Positions 17,787 through 26,781 of a stretch of DNA of 64,000 nucleotides are shown in pieces. Positions within the stretch are counted from its first letter, which is position 1, and each line of letters opens with the position of its first letter. A program made the translations under genes and the position numbers. Origin of the DNA: CAWJMN01 sp963844055 (GTDB taxonomy: Bacteria; Planctomycetota; Planctomycetia; Pirellulales; Pirellulaceae). Under the pieces are notes generated by a model. That model ran no database searches and had not been told where the DNA came from. It saw only the letters and a list, made by a program, of their open reading frames with translations. The stretch lies in the NCBI GenBank assembly GCA_963844055.1, contig CAWJMN010000002.1, positions 1,860,001-1,924,000 on the forward strand, read 5' to 3'.

Positions 17787-20700
17787 ATGGCAACTTCTGG
17801 TTCAGAGACAGAGAAACCGGGCGATTCATTGGGAGAAGCCACACCCGGAGTCGTTTCGGTTGGCAGTCGAGGCCTCTCGTCGCTGGCGTTCATTGGGCTT
17901 GCGCTGACGCAGTTCTTGACGGCGGTCAACGACAATGTATTTCGCTGGTTAGTGATCGGTATTGGAAAAGACCATGCCGTTGAGGCCCTGAAGACCGGAA
18001 ATGGACCAGCCTGGCTGACCGAAGGGAACATTCTGATGGCCGGCACGGCCTCGTTTGTTCTGCCTTATTTGATATTGGCTGCCCCGGCGGGCTACTTTGC
18101 GGATCGCTATCGAAAGCGGTCGGTCATTGTGGCGTGCAAGGTGGCGGAAATCGTCGTGATGTTGCTGAGCGGTTGGAGCAGTGCTGCTGGGACACCAGCC
18201 GGGGCATGCTTCGATTTGGCTGTTGCTGAGCGTGCTGGCATTGATGGGGGCCCAAAGTGCGCTGTTTGCGCCAGCTCGAAGCGGCAGCATTCCAGAACTG
18301 CTGCGACCGGAGCGGGTCTCGATGGCCAACGGCATTTTTGCCCTGGTCACCGTGGCCGCCACGATCCTTGGCATGGTGATTGGCCTGCGCGTGAAAGACA
18401 TGGCCGGCCCCAAGGCGCTAGAAGGGGTGGGCCTGGTCGGCAGTGTGCTAGTGGGGATCGCAGCGATCGGAACAATCACGTCCCTGTTGATTCCATCGGG
18501 CAAGGTGGGAGACCCCACACGAAAATTTCCATGGGATGCACCGCAGCAAACATGGCGCGACCTAAAACGACTGATTTCGGATCGACCGCTGCTGCGAGTG
18601 GCGCTGGGGATATTGTTCTTTTACTCGATTGGCGCAATCGCGCAGCTCAACATCGATCAGTTGGCGGCAGAGACAGGGGCCCAGGCGGAATCGTCAAAGG
18701 TGCCGCTGCTGCTGGCGCTGATTGGTGGTGTGTGCCTCGGAAGTGTGCTGGCGGGAACGATGTCGGGCGATCAGGTAGAGCTAGGTCTGTTGCCGCTGGG
18801 TGCTTTGGGCATGGCGGTTTGTTCGGGCCTGCTGTTTACGGTGCCTCATGATTTGTTTTCGGCAGGCCATGCCGCCGGGGCCGTTTCTTGGGGATTGATT
18901 TGGTCCTGCTTTTTGTTGGCGTGCTTGGGAATCAGTGCGGGATTGTTTAGCGTGCCACTGGATTCGTATTTGCAGCAGCATAGCCCGCAAGAGTCTCGGG
19001 GCAGCATCTTGGCGGCCAGCAACTTCATGACGTTCAGCGGAATCTTAGGGGCGTCGGTTTTGTTTGCGGTATTGCGATGGCCGGTGGGCCCTGTCGGCGC
19101 GGATGGCAAAGCGTCGGAGCTTTGTTCGCCCCAAACAATCTTCTTGTTGGCAGGTGTGGCGACCATCCCCGTGATGATTTACATCTTGTACCTGCTTCCT
19201 CAGGCGACCATTCGCATGGGCGTTTGGCTGTTGACACGGACGATCTATCGGATGCGAATTGTGGGGCGAGAGAATTTGCCGCTGACCGGGGGCGCGCTGC
19301 TGATCCCGAACCACATTACTTGGGTCGATGCGGCCATGCTGTTTGCGGCAAGTTCTCGGCCGATCCGGCTGGTGGCGCTTTCATCCAACCTGGAAAACCG
19401 CTGGGTAAAGTGGTTTGCTGACGTTTGCGGGACGATTTTGATCAATCCCAGCAAGCCCAAGATGATTGTGACGGCATTCAAAACGGCTCGTGAAGCGCTC
19501 AATCGGGGTGAGCTGGTATGCATTTTCCCGGAAGGGGGCCTGACGCGCAATGGCCAGGTGCAGGCATTTCGGCCGGGAACGATGAAGATCCTCGAGGGGA
19601 CGACGGTTCCTGTGATCCCCGTCTATTTGGACGGGCTTTGGGGGAGTATTTTTAGCTTCTCGGCGGAGAAGTTCTTTTGGAAGTGGCCCAAGCGGATTCC
19701 CTATCCGATGGCCCTTCATTTTGGTAAACCACTAGTGCAGCCGACAGACCTGCATAGCATGCGGCAGGCCTTGCTAGAGTTATCGTCACAGGCAGTTACA
19801 CAGCGAGCGGACCAGTCTATGAATTTGTTGACACGTAGTTTCATTCGGAATTGCAAAAAGCGGAAGCGTGCTTCCAAGGTGGCTGACTCGCTGGGGAATG
19901 ATGTGACCGGCGGCGAGCTGTTGACGCGGGCCCTGATTTTGCGACGACTGCTCAATCGCTTGGTGTTAGCCAAGGGAGAGAACTACGTCGGAATCTTGCT
20001 GCCCCCTTCGATGGGAGGCTTTGTGGCCAACATGGCTTTGGCGCTCGACCGGAAGGTGGCTGTCAACTTGAACTACACCGTCACTTCCGAAGTGATGAAT
20101 GCCTGTATCAAGCAGGCTGAGATCAAGCATGTATTGACCACGCGGCAGGCGATGGAGAAGTTTGACATCAAGATCGATGCCGAGCTGGTCTATCTGGAAG
20201 ACTTCAAAGACAAAGTGACGTCGCTGGACAAGCTGCTATGCGCAGCGGCAAGCTATGTCGTGCCATCGAGCGTACTCGAATGGTGGCTGGGGCTGGGGAA
20301 GGTGAAGTCAAGCGATGTGCTGACGGTGATCTTTACCTCGGGTTCGACCGGAACGCCGAAGGGGGTCATGTTGAGCTATGCCAATATTGGCTCGAACGTC
20401 GAAGCCATCGACCAGGCGATTCATCTTCGCCCCACGGATGTGCTGATTGGAATCTTGCCGTTCTTCCATTCGTTTGGTTACACCGTGACGATGTGGGGTG
20501 TGGCAGGGCTGGATATCAAAGGGGCTTATCACTTTAGCCCGTTGGATGCCAAACAGATTGGCAAGCTGGCGCGGAAGCATGGCGGAACTTTGCTGCTGAG
20601 CACGCCGACATTTTTGCGCACCTACTTGCGCCGCTGCGAGCCGGAAGATTTTGCAACACTGGATGTGGCAGTATGTGGCGCCGAGAAGTTGCCGCAGGAC

Positions 20701-21408
20701 TTGGCGGCCGAATTTGAAGCCAAGTTTAAGGTCCGTCCGGTTGAAGGCTACGGCACCACGGAGCTTTCACCGCTGGTGAGTGTGAACATTCCTCCTAGCC
20801 GATCGATCGACAACTTTCAAAAGGATCGCGTGGAAGGAAGCGTGGGGCGAACTGTCCCTGGTGTCTCGGCCAAGATCACCCATCTGGAGACGGGCGAGGT
20901 CTGCGGGAAAGGTGAATCGGGGATGTTATGGATCAAGGGTCCTAACGTGATGCTGGGATATATGCATCAGCCCGAATTGACCGCCAAGGTGGTGAAAGAT
21001 GGCTGGTACATGACCGGCGACGTGGCATTTTTGGATGAAGAGGGCTTCATCCACATCACGGGGCGTGAAAGCCGGTTCAGCAAGATCGGCGGCGAAATGG
21101 TGCCGCACATCAAGATCGAAGAAGACTTGTGCAGCCTGATTGCGCCGTCCGAAGATGGCCTGCCGCAGATTGCCGTGACGGCCGTCCCAGATGAAAAGAA
21201 GGGGGAACGGCTGATCGTCTTGTATACGCAGGTCAATAAGTCGATTGATGAACTGCGTAAGGGGCTTTCGGAGGCAGGGCTTCCCAACTTGTTCATTCCT
21301 TCGGCCGACAGCTTTTTGCAGGTCGCCAAACTGCCGGTGCTAGGAACAGGCAAGCTCGATCTGAAGGGGATCAAGCAGATGGCACTGGATATGACCAAGG
21401 GAAGCTAG
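17787..21408 (+). CDS. LplT-PlsC-Aas fusion: lysophospholipid transporter / acyltransferase / acyl-ACP synthetase, frameshifted
   Basis: A 1206-residue protein once one frameshift is bridged. An MFS transporter of LplT type fills about 20-460. A PlsC-type acyltransferase follows with NHITWVD (H-x4-D, near 508) and FPEGG (near 580). Then comes an AMP-binding acyl-ACP synthetase with TSGSTGTPKG (near 848), YGTTE (near 988) and TGD (near 1075). In E. coli, LplT and Aas flip and re-acylate lysophosphatidylethanolamine; here the parts are one chain. The break is at CTGAG (18165-18169). Reading CTAG gives LLAVGAVLLGHQ and a continuous MFS helix. ATG at 17787 follows a weak binding site. Confidence 0.82.
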
Positions 21409-21417
21409 GTAGCGAAT

Positions 21418-21969
21418 ATGAATAATGCAGAGCTTTTCGTGCGGCATATGGATAGCATTACCGGGCGGTCAGAGGACATTATTCAAAAAATCGAATCGAC
21501 TCACTCCGGGCTCCCGTCCGTAGCCGTGTTTGTTTATAAGAATTGGCCGGAGCCGGGATTCATCACCGGCTTTACGTTTGGTCTATCCACAGCAAATCAT
21601 CCGGATTGGAAGTTTGGACGGCCGGAACTGATGATCTCCATGGAATCGCTTGACGAAGCTTGGCCCCTGGCAATGGGCTACATGGCAGAATCGCTTCGTG
21701 GCAAGTGTCCCTTTTGCTACGGCAATACGATCAACTTCAATGCCCCCATCAGCGAAGCGTCGGACCTGGATGCGTTTCTCATCTTTGCTCCGCCGTTCTT
21801 GACGAGGGAGCAGATGGCGGTTCCCCTTGGGGACTTTACCTGCAATATCTCAGGCATGTATCCCCTGTTTCGCAGCGAAGTCGCACTGTACGAAAAGTTA
21901 GGGCTCAAGCAGTTTTGGGATTTGCCTGACTGGGACCCGCTCAACCCTTATCGGAAGCCCATGGCGTAA
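21418..21969 (+). CDS. Suppressor-of-fused (SUFU) domain protein
   Basis: A 183-residue protein matching bacterial SUFU-domain proteins: GFTFGLSTANHPDW (about 50-63), GRPELMIS, a central AESLRGKCPF and a GMYPLFRSE near the C-terminus. Bacterial SUFU proteins are frequent immunity proteins in polymorphic toxin loci. It starts 9 bp after the acyltransferase fusion, so it may be cotranscribed, and is followed by another immunity-type gene. No toxin gene is visible nearby. It could also be a housekeeping paralogue. Confidence 0.75.
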   Translation: MNNAELFVRHMDSITGRSEDIIQKIESTHSGLPSVAVFVYKNWPEPGFITGFTFGLSTANHPDWKFGRPELMISMESLDEAWPLAMGYMAESLRGKCPFCYGNTINFNAPISEASDLDAFLIFAPPFLTREQMAVPLGDFTCNISGMYPLFRSEVALYEKLGLKQFWDLPDWDPLNPYRKPMA

Positions 21970-22058
21970 CTACGGCGAGAATGGGAGGTGGGAATAAGGT
22001 TGCTGCGGATGCCGTTCTATTTCTCCTTCGTAATACGCGCAAGATTGGTTTCGCACCT

Positions 22059-22491
22059 ATGCAATTTTCCTTTGGCCATTCCAAGAACGAACGTATCGAA
22101 GTGGAGGTATTCGGGTACGAGCGCGAACCAGTCGGTGAGTATTACGACGATAACTGGCTAACCGTGGAGATCCGGGTTTGGGCTGGCGGCTTTCGCGGAA
22201 GCACGTCTGCATCCTTGTTGACGCACGAACTGAATCAGTTCCTGCCACCGCTGCGCCTCACTTTACGAAAGTCTGGCCGGCACAGCAGAGTTCAAGACCA
22301 TGGAAGAGCAGTTGGGCTTGCGCCTTTCTGGAGATGGGCAGGGGCATATTGCACTCAGTGGAGAGATTTACGACCAGCCGGGCATTGGCAACCGCCTGCA
22401 ATTTTCGTTGTCACTAGATCAGACTTTATTGGCAAAGTCGATTCGCGAGCTAGAACAAGTGGTAGCAGCGTTTCCTGAACGACTTACTTAG
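22059..22491 (+). CDS. WapI-family immunity-like protein, frameshifted
   Basis: Two frames together give a 143-residue protein. The first part has VGEYYDDNWLTVEIRVWAGGF, the hallmark (D-N/G-N-W-L, then a G-G-F strand) of the WapI immunity family. The second resumes with EFKTMEEQLGLRLSGDG and DQPGIGNRLQFSLSLDQT, also typical. The break lies near 22250-22258 (CTGCGCCTCAC) and needs loss of one base or gain of two. It is not on a CTNAG site. ATG at 22059 is chosen from the family start. With the SUFU gene it forms an immunity-like pair without a toxin. Confidence 0.6.
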
Positions 22492-23042
22492 AGCGGCCGT
22501 CAGGCTACTGAAGGTCACGTTCACGTAAAGTTTTGCTTCCAACTTCCCACCGCAGTGCTGTAGGATGGATCGCGCCGCAGACGCTGGTCCACCCTCTTTC
22601 CATCGACATTGCGGTGTTACCGCATGACGCCCCTTACGTGTAATTGCGGTCGAATGCGAAGGAGATTTTCGATTTGCTAGACCCGACGACGCCTCCCGTT
22701 TAGACTGGCTAGGGCATGGATCGTTGCCTGGTTAAATGCAGTCTGTTGGTAGCAAATCAAAACCAGGAGTCGGTCGGAGCGACAAGCACCGGTGAGATAC
22801 CCCTTGGTGTCAAAGTCAACGGCCTATTTGTAGCCGGGCCACTTTTGGTCTATTCCGCTCGATGATGGTTACTTTGCATGAGGTCAAGACTTTCAGATTA
22901 GAATCGTCAACGGCCAACGAGATCGCAGGTGCTTCCTGGCCGGACTACTTGATTGGTACGGCCCAGTCTTGCCAACGGATGGTTCCCTTGCAGGCTCGCA
23001 AGTCATCGCACGCATTTCCTACTAAGTTTTAAGAGGACTGGA
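22492..23042. other. 551-bp gap with no supported gene
   Basis: An ATG-initiated frame of about 55 codons (22867-23032) ends just before the next gene but shows no family resemblance. I see no RNA gene or repeat. The sequence may be a decayed coding region. Confidence 0.3.
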
Positions 23043-23336
23043 ATGAGGATTTCCTTTCAAGGAAAGTATGGACCGATCGTCGGACCGCTGGTCGGCTCGC
23101 TATTTGGAGCGTGGGTATCCGTAAGTGAACTGAAGGGAAACGGCCTGCTGGCTTCTATTGCGGTTGGCGCAGTTATGGGCTTGGTGGCAGGGAGTGTGGT
23201 TTGGCTCTGGGATCGTTTTACCGCAAGTGCCGACGAAGTTGTTTCGAGTGATTTTTGCTGCGCGAAATGTGGGCGACTTAATGATCTGGCAAGTACGGTT
23301 TGTATCAAGTGTGGCGGGCCGCTGGGGAATGCCTAG
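23043..23336 (+). CDS. Small membrane protein with C-terminal zinc ribbon
   Basis: A 97-residue protein with two hydrophobic, glycine-rich helices (about 10-28 and 37-57) and a C-terminal CAKC-x10-CIKC pattern that would bind zinc as a ribbon. AGAGG lies upstream of the ATG at 23043. No named family is recognised. The ribbon should face the cytoplasm; the role is unknown. Confidence 0.6.
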   Translation: MRISFQGKYGPIVGPLVGSLFGAWVSVSELKGNGLLASIAVGAVMGLVAGSVVWLWDRFTASADEVVSSDFCCAKCGRLNDLASTVCIKCGGPLGNA

Positions 23337-23409
23337 ACGGTGACGCGTGTTTCATGGCACCTGTGACAGTGCGAGATCAGTCTCTTTAGACGCCGGAAGG
23401 CAATTCATC

Positions 23410-24083
23410 GTGGCAAATGGCGCAATAAAACGTCAACATCGCGAACGGCGAATCATCGTGATTACCTTGGCGGTCTGCGCCTATTGGCACTGGGTGTTTT
23501 CGTGTGGGCATTTGGTCCGGCCTATGTCGCCTACTGGAGCTACTCGCCGCAGGAAGGGGATATTTTGTTCCAGTCGCTGCCGCACTCGCGCCTGGTCAAT
23601 GCGATTGAAGGTGTTTCTGAGTCCCCCTATTCCCACTGTGGAATCGTCGCCAAAGAAGATGGGGCATGGGTCGTGTACGAAGCGTTCCATCAGGTCGAAG
23701 TAACGCCCCTGAAGGAGTTCCTCTTTCGCGGCCGGAATCAGGGGTTTGCCGTCTATCGGCTGAAAGAGAAGTATCGGCAGCACATTCCCGATACCCTTCG
23801 GAACGCGAAAAAGTATTTGGGCCGTCCGTACGATGTGCGCTACCGGATGGATGACGAGTGCATCTACTGCTCGGAGCTGATCTACAAGGCTTATCGCGAT
23901 TCCACAGGGGAGGAGCTAGGCTCTTTGGCTCGCCTAGGAGACCTTCCTTGGCGTCCGCACGAGAAGACGATCATCCATTTTGAAGGGGGCCCCGTGCCGC
24001 TGGACCGAGAGATCGTAACGCCCAAACAAATGTCGCTGGCGGACCAGCTGGAGCTGGTTTTTGTGCATGGAATATCGCCGTAG
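23410..24083 (+). CDS. YiiX/NlpC-P60-like permuted papain-fold hydrolase, probable frameshift
   Basis: The clear part (from 23484) is a 199-residue protein with a membrane anchor, then EGDILFQS, SHCGIV (catalytic histidine region) and IYCSELIYKAY (catalytic cysteine), as in YiiX-type permuted papain-fold enzymes. These cleave amide or ester bonds, often in lipid or peptidoglycan contexts. A basic stretch plus hydrophobic start (GTG at 23410, ANGAIKRQHRERRIIVITLAV) sits just upstream in another frame and would complete the signal anchor if one base were missing near 23478 (CTGCGCCTA). Starting at TTG 23484 is the alternative. Confidence 0.65.
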
Positions 24084-24148
24084 GTGCCGACGCGACTGTT
24101 GGATTGTTGTGAGTGGAGCGAACTCAACGTCCTTACCCACCGCGCAAA

Positions 24149-24189
24149 CAAAAAGCCCCTCCAGGAGATACACCTGGAGGGGCTTTTGC
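24149..24189. terminator. Bidirectional terminator, YiiX-like gene / DUF1559 gene
   Basis: A perfect stem, AAAAGCCCCTCCAGG with CCTGGAGGGGCTTTT, and a 7-base loop, placed between convergent genes. A-rich on one side and T-rich on the other, so it works in both directions. Confidence 0.9.
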
Positions 24190-24271
24190 GGTTATCTGAA
24201 CAAGTGACAAGTCCGAGGGGAGTTTCCTTCCGATCACTTATTCACCGAAGCTGGCTCAAACCGGCTAATCA

Positions 24272-25240
24272 CTATTGGGCCGTGTTTACTTCGCCACCGG
24301 CACGAGTGACAAGGCGAGCGAACTCACGGATGTCGATGTTGCGGGCAAGGAAGCGAACCGAGCCGTCGCCAAAGGCAAAGTTAGCACCACCTGGATGGAA
24401 GGCAAAGGCTTCGGCCGTTCCTTCGCTACCGTAGTAGGGATGTGGGAACGATACCGAACCGACGTCTTCACCGTTGGTGCAGTTGATGGCGCAAGGACCA
24501 GGAAGCGACGAACCATCGAATGACGAGCCATCAACGCTGAAGTCGCTGGCAGGACGAGCCCAACCACCGGCGTTCACACGTTGGGTTGGCAGGTCGCCAA
24601 ACTTCTTATTGCGGCGGTAAGCATAAGGACGGCCAGCCGTTTCACCATACAGGATGGTGTTCGAAAGACCATCGATAATGTCGGCGAGACGAGGTTCGCC
24701 GTTCTTTGGCAAAGCACCGGTGCCGGCTTCATCGACCAGGCCAGCGGTCTTCAGACGTTGGTCCACGCCAATGGTGGGCGAGTAATCGGTAACGGCAACG
24801 ACCGGAGTCCAAGGGCTGATTTCTGGAGCAGCGTCCAAACGTTTTGGTTCTGGCGACGAAGGGCAGTTGTAAATCGGAATACGATTGGCGGTCACTGGCA
24901 GGTTGACGGGATCGAACCAGTTCTTCGTTTGATCGTAGCGATCGTAGGCATTTTGTTGTTCGATAAGTGGCAGGACCAACGTCAGGCCAGCGATACGTGG
25001 CAGAGTGGTCAAACCGCTAGGACGAATACTGGAAGGCAACTTGCCGTAGGTATCGTTAAACGTGAGCGAGGCGATGCCAAGCTGACGAAGGTTGCTGGAG
25101 CACTGCGAACGACGAGCAGCTTCACGAGCGGCCTGCACTGCAGGAAGCAACAGCGAAACCAGCACGCCGATAATGGCGATCACAACTAGAAGTTCTACGA
25201 GGGTAAAGCCGTGACGGCCTTTTTGCAACGAACGAGACAT
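24272..25240 (-). CDS. DUF1559 protein with type IV pilin-like N-terminus
   Basis: A 322-residue protein of a family hugely expanded in planctomycetes. The N-terminus has the prepilin cleavage and methylation motif GFTLVELLVVIAIIG (from about residue 11), followed by the long hydrophobic helix. The DUF1559 body follows, with ARRSQCSSNLRQLG and, at the C-terminus, FHPGGANFAFGDGSVRFL. It is presumably exported by a pseudopilin pathway; its function is unknown. ATG at 25240 has GGAG upstream. The lipoprotein gene upstream (25361-25834) is a common companion. Confidence 0.92.
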   Translation of the reverse strand: MSRSLQKGRHGFTLVELLVVIAIIGVLVSLLLPAVQAAREAARRSQCSSNLRQLGIASLTFNDTYGKLPSSIRPSGLTTLPRIAGLTLVLPLIEQQNAYDRYDQTKNWFDPVNLPVTANRIPIYNCPSSPEPKRLDAAPEISPWTPVVAVTDYSPTIGVDQRLKTAGLVDEAGTGALPKNGEPRLADIIDGLSNTILYGETAGRPYAYRRNKKFGDLPTQRVNAGGWARPASDFSVDGSSFDGSSLPGPCAINCTNGEDVGSVSFPHPYYGSEGTAEAFAFHPGGANFAFGDGSVRFLARNIDIREFARLVTRAGGEVNTAQ

Positions 25241-25360
25241 GTAATTCTCCAAAGGTCAAAAATGAAATTTGTGCGATGAAAGAGAGGAAAAAACGGGGAT
25301 GGCGACGAGCGTAGCAGCGAAGGCTTAGGGACCAAACCTTCGCGACTACGAAGAAGTGGT

Positions 25361-25834
25361 TTAGCGACGGACCTCAATCGGCTTGAGCTCATTAGGCCCT
25401 TCGGCCACAGTCACTTGGATGTCGGTCGTTTCAGGAGTGGCGATGGCTGGCGACAGGAGGTTGGGTCCGGGAACAATGCCATCGGCAGTTTCGGTGGCTT
25501 TGTAAAACAGGACCGTTACCGCATAGTTACCGGCAGGTGCACCATCGTTAACGTCATAGGTCGAGACTTTGAAATTGCCTTCGGCATCCGTTTGAGCGCG
25601 GGCGGCAATCGCCAAGGGGTTCGACTTATCCTTGGGGTGCAGTACCACCATCGCATTGGGCAGCGGGGCGTTGTCGAGCGTGATCTTGCCGCTTACGGGA
25701 TGTACTTTCAGACGCTTCGGACCGCCGTCGCCACAGCCTGTTGCTACGCCGAGGATCAGCATCATCACGGCGACCGACGTGCCCCAAAGGAAGGAACGAG
25801 ATTGTACGGGTGTGTGTAGGCTACGCGATTGCAT
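25361..25834 (-). CDS. Lipoprotein with carboxypeptidase-regulatory-like domain
   Basis: A 157-residue protein with a hydrophobic signal (about 18-36) ending ATGC, a lipobox, and a beta-sandwich body (VSGKITLDNAPLPNAMVVLHP) like the small lipoproteins that accompany DUF1559 genes. The internal ATG at 25834 is chosen because GAGGAAAG lies just upstream and the signal peptide then falls at the N-terminus. The frame is however open further upstream and runs into a BON domain (see next entry), so a longer product cannot be excluded. Confidence 0.75.
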   Translation of the reverse strand: MQSRSLHTPVQSRSFLWGTSVAVMMLILGVATGCGDGGPKRLKVHPVSGKITLDNAPLPNAMVVLHPKDKSNPLAIAARAQTDAEGNFKVSTYDVNDGAPAGNYAVTVLFYKATETADGIVPGPNLLSPAIATPETTDIQVTVAEGPNELKPIEVRR

Positions 25835-26152
25835 GGAACTTTCCTCGTGAAACGGACTCCGTTCGGATTCGAAAACGGCTGGCTTGGTGTTTTGGACGGG
25901 TGGGGCGGCAGACTGCACTTGAAGTTCATCATGAACTTGGCGGACGCCGGCTACGTGACGCGTTGTTTCAAAGGCAACTTGGCGATCAAAAAAGGTGGGG
26001 ACGGTTCCGCGAAGGGTAACGGCTCCTGCCGAGACTTCTAAAGCGATCGATCGCAGCGTAAGGCGCTGGCATAGGCCCAAGGCAAGACGAACGCGAGTGG
26101 TGATGTCTTGATCGTTACTGGCGGAATCAAAGGGAAGCAGGTCGAAACTCAT
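25361..26152 (-). CDS. BON-domain protein in frame with the lipoprotein
   Basis: From ATG 26152 the frame encodes a BON domain (about residues 16-82: ITTRVRLALG, VTLRGTVPTFF, VHDELQV) and then continues without a stop through a linker into the lipoprotein. The BON part is a homologue of the protein at 1798-2040. A single 263-residue product would bury a signal peptide in its middle, which would be odd. More likely the region encodes a BON protein that lost its stop codon plus a separately initiated lipoprotein. Confidence 0.5.
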   Translation of the reverse strand: MSFDLLPFDSASNDQDITTRVRLALGLCQRLTLRSIALEVSAGAVTLRGTVPTFFDRQVAFETTRHVAGVRQVHDELQVQSAAPPVQNTKPAVFESERSPFHEESSMQSRSLHTPVQSRSFLWGTSVAVMMLILGVATGCGDGGPKRLKVHPVSGKITLDNAPLPNAMVVLHPKDKSNPLAIAARAQTDAEGNFKVSTYDVNDGAPAGNYAVTVLFYKATETADGIVPGPNLLSPAIATPETTDIQVTVAEGPNELKPIEVRR

Positions 26153-26535
26153 GGAAGACTCTCCGGTTTAAAAGTGGTGCTGCAAGGTTCTGGGGGTCGG
26201 GGTCAGACATCGGACGACAACACGTCATGGCAAAGCTCCTACAAAAATGGAAATCATGGGGAAAACCAAACCTCCTCCAGGCGTCGCCCGAGGATATTGA
26301 AATGCTTCACAGCAGGCAGTCGCCGCACAACTTGTCCCGCTAGGGAAAAGCCACGAGAAAGGCAACAGGATGCAGTGTCGCGGGTTATGTAAAAGGAAAA
26401 CGGACTGGATCTAGCGAACGAAGGTCAAAAGGCGAGCTTCGTTCCGGTGCCTCTGGTAGATCCAGTCAACACGCGATGCAAAGAAAGAGCGAGGCAAGCC
26501 TCCCTGAAACAGGGTCGGCGATACATTCTGCAAAA
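26153..26535. other. Gap with nested inverted repeats
   Basis: Between the yezD gene and the BON gene. It holds an outer 10-bp inverted repeat, ACTGGATCTA (26404-26413) with TAGATCCAGT (26457-26466), enclosing an inner 8-bp one, GAACGAAG (26416-26423) with CTTCGTTC (26437-26444). With no T-run it is not a classic terminator. It lies 70 bp after yezD, so it could stabilise or end the sulfate operon transcript. Confidence 0.55.
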
Positions 26536-26748
26536 CTAACCAACGGCCTTGGAGTTTGTGTCCGAGCTGGATTTGCGTAGTCGACGCTTTTCGGTGCGTT
26601 CGATTTGTACGACAACTCCATCTTGGACAATGATGCTAACCACACCAAACTTGAGACCTGCCAGCGCCTCACGGATGTGAGGGATAGCATTGTCTCGATG
26701 TTCCTCAACCAAAATGGGGACCGATGCAGGTGAGGTGGACGAACTCAT
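26536..26748 (-). CDS. YezD-family (DUF2292) small protein
   Basis: A 70-residue protein whose centre matches DUF2292: IIVQDGVVVQIERTEKRRL (about residues 38-56), a small beta-rich unit. YezD genes are repeatedly linked to sulfur assimilation genes, and here it directly follows cysA in the sulfate transport operon. The molecular role of the family is unknown. The N-terminal MSSSTSPAS is polar. ATG at 26748. Confidence 0.75.
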   Translation of the reverse strand: MSSSTSPASVPILVEEHRDNAIPHIREALAGLKFGVVSIIVQDGVVVQIERTEKRRLRKSSSDTNSKAVG

Positions 26749-26781
26749 GGACTAAACTCCTATTTCCTGTTCCACCACTTT

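Noticed and set aside
22867..23032. 55-codon ATG frame before the zinc-ribbon gene
   Set aside because: No family resemblance, no ribosome binding site; more likely chance or decay.
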